From the NCBI GenBank assembly GCA_030840885.1, contig JAVEDQ010000581.1, forward strand, positions 1 to 5,046: a stretch of DNA of 5,046 nucleotides, read 5' to 3'. Below are positions 1 through 5,046 of this stretch, piece by piece. Below the pieces are notes generated by a model. It did no database searches. It was not told where the DNA came from and saw nothing but the letters and a program-made list of their open reading frames with translations. The position numbers and the translations under genes are program-made. Numbering within the stretch: position 1 is the stretch's first letter; each line of letters begins with the position of its first letter. The DNA comes from Frankiaceae bacterium (GTDB lineage: Bacteria > Actinomycetota > Actinomycetes > Frankiales > Frankiaceae).

Positions 1-464
1 CCCTGGCAGGGGGGCAGGACGGCGAGCTCCCCGGCGCGGACGAGGCGCCTGCACTGCACCCTGACATCGAGCAGGGCTACATCGCGCTCGAGAGCAACGA
101 CCTCGATGGCGCGGCCGCCGCGTTCGGCAGGCGGCTCGCCGAAGCCCCCGAGGACCCCGAGGCCAAGTCGGGCTTCGCGCAGGTCGAGCTCGCTCTCCGG
201 CTCGCCGGTGTCGACCCGCAGGATCTGCAGCAGCGCATCTCCTCGGGTGTGGCCGACCCCGAGACCCGGATGGCGATGGCCGACGTGCTGGTCGCCAGCG
301 GCGACCCCGACAGCGGCCTGGCCACGTTGGTCGCGCTCGTCCGCGAGAGCAGCGGCGACGAGCGCAACGCCGCCCGCGTCCGGCTGCTCAGCCTGTTCGA
401 CGCACTCGGCGAGGACCCGTCGGTCCCGCCGGCACGCCGCGCCCTGGCCGCAGCCCTGTTCTAG
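1..464 (+). CDS. Thioredoxin-like TPR co-chaperone, YbbN/CnoX type (5' partial)
   Basis: The reading frame is open from base 3 to a TAG stop at 462-464, giving 153 visible residues. This is about the C-terminal half of a family usually near 300 residues. What is visible is alpha-helical and TPR-like. A leading linker ends in LHPDIEQGYIALE, followed by a helix pair (NDLDGAAAAFGRRLAEAPED), the 'EAKSGFAQVELALR' helix, a second repeat (TRMAMADVLVASGD) and a terminal RRALAAALF. This order and the ALF ending are typical of the C-terminal TPR_20-type region of actinobacterial YbbN homologues. The thioredoxin fold and any CXXC site lie off the left edge, so redox activity cannot be judged. Family members act in the cytoplasm as holdases and chaperone partners, and that role is inferred here. 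An in-frame ATG at 249 is an internal methionine, not the start. The gene converges on glgB. Confidence 0.85.
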   Translation, partial: LAGGQDGELPGADEAPALHPDIEQGYIALESNDLDGAAAAFGRRLAEAPEDPEAKSGFAQVELALRLAGVDPQDLQQRISSGVADPETRMAMADVLVASGDPDSGLATLVALVRESSGDERNAARVRLLSLFDALGEDPSVPPARRALAAALF

Positions 465-472
465 CGAGCGCG

Positions 473-2908
473 TCAGCCCTCGTAGCGGAGCCAGAGCACC
501 CCGAGCGGCGGGATGCGCAGGGAGGCCGACGCCGGCTGACCGTGGTGCTCGATCGGCTCGGCCTGCACGGCGCCCAGGTTGCCGACCCCGGAGCCCGAGT
601 AGGCCTCGGCATCGGTGTTGAGGACCTCCGCCCAGCGCCCGGCGCGGGGGAGCCCCACCCGGTAGCCCTCCTTCGCACCGCCCGAGTAGTTGGCGACACA
701 GGCCAGCAACGACTGCTCGCGACCGCGCTTCCCGCTGCGGAAGAACGAGAAGACGTTGCCTTCGGCGTCGTTGGCGTCGATCCAGGCGAAGCCCTCGGGG
801 TCGACGTCAGTCGCCCACAGTGCGGGCGTGTCGCGGTAGACGAGGTTCAGGTCGCGCACCAGGGACTGCACACCCCGGTGGTCGGGGTTGTCGAGCAGCC
901 ACCAGTCGAGCGAGCGCTCTTCCGACCACTCGGACTCCTGGCCGAACTCGCAGCCCATGAACAGCAGCTGCTTGCCCGGGTGGGCCCACATGTGGGCGAG
1001 CATCGCGCGCATGTTCGCCAGTTGCTGCCAACGGTCGCCCGGCATCTTGCGCACCAGCGAGCCCTTGCCGTGCACCACCTCGTCGTGCGAGATCGGCAGC
1101 ACGTAGTTCTCGGAGTAGGCGTACATCATCGAGAACGTCATCTGGTGGTGGTGGTAGGAGCGGTGGATCGGGTCGCGCGCGACGTAGTCGAGCGTGTCGT
1201 GCATCCAGCCCATGTTCCACTTGAAGCCGAAGCCCAGGCCGCCGAGATGCGTCGGGCGCGTGACACCCGGCCACGCCGTCGACTCCTCGGCGATCATCAT
1301 GACCCCGGGGTGCTCGCGGTAGACGGTCGCGTTCGCCTCCTGCAGGAACGCCACGGCCTCGAGATTTTCGCGGCCGCCGTGGATGTTCGGGGTCCAGTCG
1401 TCACCACGCGAGTAGTCGAGGTAGAGCATCGAGGCGACGGCGTCGACGCGCAGACCGTCGATGTGGAACTCCTCGAACCAGTACAGCGCGTTGGCGACGA
1501 GGAAGTTGCGCACCTCGTGCCGGCCGAAGTCGAAGACGTAGGTGCCCCAGTCCGGCTGCTCGCCGCGCTTCGGGTCCGGGTGCTCGTAGAGCGGCGTGCC
1601 GTCGAACCGGCCCAGCGCCCAGGCGTCCTTCGGGAAGTGCGCCGGCACCCAGTCGAGGATCACGCCGATGCCGGCGGCGTGCAGTGCGTCGACGAGCCGG
1701 CGGAAGCCGTCCGGGTCGCCGAAGCGGGCGGTCGGCGCGTAGTAGGCCGAGACCTGGTAGCCCCACGACGGCCCGTACGGATGTTCGGCGACGGGCAGGA
1801 ACTCGACGTGGGTGAAGCCGGTCTCGGTGACGTAGGCGACGAGCTCGTCGGCGAGCTGGTCGTAGGACAACCCCTGCCGCCACGAACCGAGGTGCACCTC
1901 GTAGGCCGAGACCGGTTGCTCGTGCCAGGAAATGGATGCGCGACGTTGCATCCAGGCGTCGTCGTTCCAGTGGTGGTCGGAGACGTCCACGACGCTGGCG
2001 GTCGCGGGCGGCACCTCGGTGCGCCGGGCGAGCGGGTCGATCTTCTGCCGCCAGACGCTGTCGGCGCCGAGGACCTCGAACTTGTATCGGGTGCCGGCGC
2101 CGACGTCGGGCAGGAACAGCTCCCAGACGCCGCTTGAGCCGAGCGCGCGCATCAGGTGCGCCTTGCCGTCCCAGAAGTTGAAGTCCCCAACGATGCGGAC
2201 GCCGCGGGCGTTGGGAGCCCAGACCGCGAAGCTGGTGCCGCTCACCGGCGTCGACCCGGGGCTGTCGTACTCGCGCACGTGCGCGCCGAGGACGGTCCAG
2301 AGCTTCTCGTGCCGGCCCTCGCCGATCAGGTGCTGGTCCATCTCGCGGACGGTCGGCAGGAAGCGGTAGGGGTCGTCGACGGTGTAGGTCTCGCCCGCAC
2401 CATCACCATCTGACGCGTAGGTGACTTCCAGGCGGTAGTCGCGGGCTTCGCCGCCGGGCAGCCGCGCCTCCCAGACGCCCGCCTCGTGCAGCGGGGTCGC
2501 GGCGACCCGTTGGTCACCCGACACGACGACGACGGACTCGGCGTCGGGCTTGAGAGCGCGAACGATCAACTCCGACCCGTCGGGGTGGGCCCCGAGGATG
2601 CCGTGCGGGTCGCTCGAGGCACCGCCGACCAACTCCTCGAGCTCGTTCCGGCTCGGGCCGTGGGACGTGCCCTCGACCTCGGAGGTGAACTCGCCCTCGT
2701 CGCCCTGCAGCGGCGTCTCGGCGCCGATGGCGGCGATCTCCACCTCGGGCGCCTCGTCCTGGCCGAGTGCCGCCTCGGAGGCGAGCGCGCCCGGGGTGGT
2801 GTTCCCGGGCTCGCCCGGGGTGGCTGGCTTCGCGGCGCGACGCCCACGGCCCGGGGCGTTGCCCGCCGGCCCGGACTGCGGTTCGGGGCCGCGACGGGTG
2901 GGGGGCAT
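473..2908 (-). CDS. glgB: 1,4-alpha-glucan branching enzyme GlgB
   Basis: GlgB (EC 2.4.1.18, GH13) cuts alpha-1,4-glucan chains and rejoins the piece by an alpha-1,6 bond, forming branches in cytoplasmic glycogen-like glucan. The product is 811 residues. Domains in order: a low-complexity extension (1-85); an N1 beta domain with [14 protein letters not shown] (98-111); a CBM48 domain with [20 protein letters not shown] (about 227-246); a (beta/alpha)8 barrel (about 330-700); and a C-terminal beta domain ending WLRYEG. Conserved GH13 regions are intact: DWVPAHFP (Asp419), [10 protein letters not shown] with nucleophile Asp489, IAEEST with acid/base Glu541, and [12 protein letters not shown] with Asp609. 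These correspond to E. coli Asp405, Glu458 and Asp526. The ATG at 2908-2906 was chosen because it overlaps the maltokinase stop as TGATG. No clear Shine-Dalgarno precedes it, so translation is probably coupled. M. tuberculosis GlgB is about 731 residues, so the N-terminus here is about 80 longer. Identity is very secure and the exact start is less so. Confidence 0.97.
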   Translation of the reverse strand: MPPTRRGPEPQSGPAGNAPGRGRRAAKPATPGEPGNTTPGALASEAALGQDEAPEVEIAAIGAETPLQGDEGEFTSEVEGTSHGPSRNELEELVGGASSDPHGILGAHPDGSELIVRALKPDAESVVVVSGDQRVAATPLHEAGVWEARLPGGEARDYRLEVTYASDGDGAGETYTVDDPYRFLPTVREMDQHLIGEGRHEKLWTVLGAHVREYDSPGSTPVSGTSFAVWAPNARGVRIVGDFNFWDGKAHLMRALGSSGVWELFLPDVGAGTRYKFEVLGADSVWRQKIDPLARRTEVPPATASVVDVSDHHWNDDAWMQRRASISWHEQPVSAYEVHLGSWRQGLSYDQLADELVAYVTETGFTHVEFLPVAEHPYGPSWGYQVSAYYAPTARFGDPDGFRRLVDALHAAGIGVILDWVPAHFPKDAWALGRFDGTPLYEHPDPKRGEQPDWGTYVFDFGRHEVRNFLVANALYWFEEFHIDGLRVDAVASMLYLDYSRGDDWTPNIHGGRENLEAVAFLQEANATVYREHPGVMMIAEESTAWPGVTRPTHLGGLGFGFKWNMGWMHDTLDYVARDPIHRSYHHHQMTFSMMYAYSENYVLPISHDEVVHGKGSLVRKMPGDRWQQLANMRAMLAHMWAHPGKQLLFMGCEFGQESEWSEERSLDWWLLDNPDHRGVQSLVRDLNLVYRDTPALWATDVDPEGFAWIDANDAEGNVFSFFRSGKRGREQSLLACVANYSGGAKEGYRVGLPRAGRWAEVLNTDAEAYSGSGVGNLGAVQAEPIEHHGQPASASLRIPPLGVLWLRYEG

Positions 2909-2910
2909 CA
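2906..2910 (-). promoter_or_regulatory. TGATG stop/start overlap coupling mak to glgB
   Basis: On the minus strand the maltokinase stop TGA (2910-2908) and the glgB start ATG (2908-2906) share one A. The bases just upstream (CGAACGGCTGGTCGGC) hold no AGGAGG-like stretch. Ribosomes finishing mak therefore probably re-initiate on glgB, which would tie branching-enzyme output to maltokinase output. The overlap is seen directly; the coupling is inferred. Confidence 0.75.
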
Positions 2911-4293
2911 GCCGACCAGCCGTTCGATCGCCGAGAGCGGGATGGACAGCCAGCTCGGCCGGTGCCGCGCCTCGTACATCACTTCGTACACCGCCTTGTC
3001 CAGTTCGAAGGCTCGGAGCACGACGTCCTCGTCGCGCGGGTCGGTGCCGCTCGCGGTCGCGTAGCCGTTGCAGAAGGCGGTCCGGTTGCGCTCTGCCCAC
3101 TCCTCGGCGCGGTACGCGAGCGACCCGGCGTTGGGGTGGTCGAGCAGCAGGTAGCGGGCGGCGTAGTCGTAGGAGCGCAACATGCCGGCGACGTCGCGTA
3201 GCGGGCTCGCGGCGGCGACCCGCTCGGACAGCGGCCTGGCCGGCTCGCCCTCGAAGTCGAGCAGCACCCAGCCGGAGTCGACGCGCAGCACCTGGCCGAG
3301 GTGGTAGTCGCCGTGGATCCGCTGCGCGTGCAGTTCGCGCCCGCGGTCGCGCAGCGCGGTGTAGACGGCGCGGAGGCCGGCCTCGTAGGGCCGGAGCTGC
3401 TCGACGGCGGCGAGGGCGACGTCGAGCCGCTCGACCATCCGGTCCGCCTCGGCGGCCACCTCCTCGGCACCCGCCGTACGGGTCGGCAGCACGTGGGCGA
3501 GGGTGTCGTGGACCTGGGCAGTTGCGGCACCGAGGCGTTCGGACTCGCCGGCGAAGTCGCCGCCCACCTCGTCGGCGTGCAGGTCGCCCTCGGCGTAGAG
3601 GTCCCGCACGCTGGCCAGCGCCAGGCGCCAGCCCTCGGTGCCGCTGCGGAGGAACTCCTGCAGCACCCCGAGCGTCGTCGGCTCACCGGCGACCGTGCCC
3701 TCGAGCCAGCCCAGCGGTGCCGCGACATGGGTCGAGTCGGCGTCGGCCAGGGCCCGGGTGATCTCGAGGTCGGGGTTGGTCCCGGGCGCGAGCCGCCGGA
3801 ACATCTTCAGGATGTACTCGCCGCCGTAGACGATGCTGGTGTTGGACTGCTCGACGCCGACCGGCATCCCGGGCAGGAGGTCCAGGGGGCGCATCGAGGT
3901 CGCCGACAGGCCGCCGATCGCGGCGTCGGTGCGAACCAGATCGAGCAGCGCCGCCGTTCCGGCCGAGTCGTGCAGGGCGTCGTAGACCGACCCTCCGGCG
4001 GTGACCCCGATCCGGTGGCGCTCGAGGGACGGGTCGGGCTCGGCGTGCGTGGTGACCGGTACCTGGTAGCGGTCGTCCTGGCCGGTGTCGTACCGGACCA
4101 GCACCACCAGGTGGAGGAGCTCGTCGGTCAGCGTCGCGATCTGCTCCAGCTCGACGGCGGCGATCGTCCGCCCCTTGCCGGCGAACCACCGCTGGGAGGG
4201 GAGCCACTCGGCCAGCAGGCCGGGCAGTTCGGCCGCGACGGCGTCGTGGGAGGTCGCGTCGGGGCCCGGTAGGTCGGTCGGTGCGTGGGTCAC
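2908..4293 (-). CDS. mak: Maltokinase (Mak/Pep2)
   Basis: Maltokinase (EC 2.7.1.175) uses ATP to phosphorylate maltose to alpha-maltose 1-phosphate, the substrate of the glucan-extending maltosyltransferase GlgE, in the cytoplasm. From the chosen start the product is 461 residues, close to the 455 of the mycobacterial enzyme. The N-terminal cap carries the signature [17 protein letters not shown] (27-43 region). The kinase N-lobe has [19 protein letters not shown] (150-168), with Lys163 as the likely ATP-contacting lysine. The catalytic loop is HGDYHLGQ (327-334, Asp329), and the metal-binding motif is DFEGEP (346-351, Asp346), followed by [13 protein letters not shown] (367-379). These are hallmark motifs of the eukaryotic-like kinase fold of Mak, and none is missing. 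The start is taken as GTG 4293-4291, five bases after an AGGAG; a GTG two codons upstream (4299) overlaps that site. The gene sits 67 bp after treS and overlaps glgB by one base. In mycobacteria TreS and Mak form a complex; in some bacteria they are fused, but here they are separate. Confidence 0.96.
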   Translation of the reverse strand: MTHAPTDLPGPDATSHDAVAAELPGLLAEWLPSQRWFAGKGRTIAAVELEQIATLTDELLHLVVLVRYDTGQDDRYQVPVTTHAEPDPSLERHRIGVTAGGSVYDALHDSAGTAALLDLVRTDAAIGGLSATSMRPLDLLPGMPVGVEQSNTSIVYGGEYILKMFRRLAPGTNPDLEITRALADADSTHVAAPLGWLEGTVAGEPTTLGVLQEFLRSGTEGWRLALASVRDLYAEGDLHADEVGGDFAGESERLGAATAQVHDTLAHVLPTRTAGAEEVAAEADRMVERLDVALAAVEQLRPYEAGLRAVYTALRDRGRELHAQRIHGDYHLGQVLRVDSGWVLLDFEGEPARPLSERVAAASPLRDVAGMLRSYDYAARYLLLDHPNAGSLAYRAEEWAERNRTAFCNGYATASGTDPRDEDVVLRAFELDKAVYEVMYEARHRPSWLSIPLSAIERLVG

Positions 4294-4360
4294 GGTCACT
4301 CCTGGGTCGCGGACGTGCTCGTTCCGGTCGGTGCTGCTCGACGGCAGGTCGGTGTGGGGG
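4294..4360 (-). other. treS-mak intergenic spacer (67 bp)
   Basis: This is the only gap of any length between genes in the window. Apart from the mak ribosome binding site it holds no T-tract, no strong inverted repeat and no recognisable -10/-35 pair. The best hairpin is a 4-bp CTGC/GCAG stem, too weak for a terminator. Read-through from treS into mak, and so one transcript, is the simplest reading. Confidence 0.6.
4299..4303 (-). promoter_or_regulatory. Ribosome binding site of mak (AGGAG) that decides the start
   Basis: The minus strand reads CCCAGGAGTGACCGTGACC. AGGAG at 4303-4299 is followed by five bases (TGACC) and then GTG at 4293-4291. The alternative in-frame GTG at 4299-4297 begins with the last G of the same AGGAG and so could not use it. 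The downstream GTG is therefore preferred; the choice changes the protein by only two residues. Confidence 0.7.

Positions 4361-5046
<686 letters not shown>

Noticed and set aside
461..485. Possible hairpin between the convergent stops (CGAG 465-468 with CTCG 479-482)
   Set aside because: Only about four pairs plus a G-T pair, with no T-tract on either strand; not credible as an intrinsic terminator.
106..621. Plus-strand open frame running from the co-chaperone gene into the end of glgB
   Set aside because: Ser/Arg/Pro-rich and out of frame with the recognisable TPR protein; it crosses the junction of two genuine genes.
542..2137. Plus-strand open frame of 531 codons antisense to glgB
   Set aside because: It mirrors glgB and is rich in Val, Arg, Gly, His and Ala as expected from complementing GC-rich codons. 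It has no recognisable domain, and the opposite strand encodes an intact enzyme with every catalytic motif.
2909..3100. Extension of glgB by 64 residues to a GTG at 3100
   Set aside because: The extra residues lie wholly within the conserved C-terminal coding region of mak and look like an Arg-rich shadow. The ATG in the TGATG overlap is a better start.
2550..3761. Plus-strand Arg/Pro-rich open frame of 403 codons spanning the glgB-mak junction
   Set aside because: Extreme Arg, Ala and Pro content, and it overlaps two real genes on the other strand; it is a shadow frame.
3301..4272. Plus-strand open frame of 323 codons antisense to mak
   Set aside because: Same cause: low stop frequency in GC-rich DNA opposite a conserved gene. 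The composition is low complexity and no family is recognisable.
4276..4354. Octamer GGTCGGTG three times (4276, 4326, 4347) around the treS-mak junction, considered as an operator
   Set aside because: Spacing is irregular (50 and 21 bp), one copy lies in the mak coding region, there is no dyad symmetry, and the same octamer also occurs well inside mak at 3039. Chance in GC-rich DNA is sufficient.

Overview
This is GC-rich chromosomal DNA of actinobacterial type. The protein sequences look most like those of Nocardioides and its relatives, but the genus is an inference from family resemblance, not from a search. Codons mostly end in G or C, GTG is used as a start, and genes are packed with very small gaps.

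Layout: (1) 1-464, plus strand: the C-terminal half of a thioredoxin-like/TPR co-chaperone of the YbbN (CnoX) type, cut by the left edge. (2) 473-2908, minus strand: a complete 1,4-alpha-glucan branching enzyme, glgB, with an unusually long, low-complexity N-terminal extension. (3) 2908-4293, minus strand: a complete maltokinase (mak/pep2). Its stop codon shares one base with the glgB start (TGATG). (4) 4361-5046, minus strand: the C-terminal part of trehalose synthase (treS), cut by the right edge.

The three minus-strand genes are read in the order treS > mak > glgB and form the known core of the GlgE route to alpha-glucan. TreS interconverts trehalose and maltose, maltokinase phosphorylates maltose to maltose 1-phosphate, GlgE (not in this window; it would be expected nearby, perhaps upstream of treS) polymerises maltose 1-phosphate into alpha-1,4-glucan, and GlgB adds alpha-1,6 branches. 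The co-chaperone gene converges on glgB with 8 bp between the two stop codons. A thioredoxin-like gene beside glgB also occurs in mycobacteria (Rv1324 near Rv1326c in M. tuberculosis), so this neighbourhood looks conserved rather than recently assembled.

No RNA genes, mobile elements, CRISPR arrays, attachment sites or convincing terminators are visible. No gene-free stretch exceeds 70 bp. I do not see a previously undescribed system here: this is an ordinary, well-preserved metabolic operon, and the findings are small points about the GlgB N-terminus, start-site choice and gene junctions.
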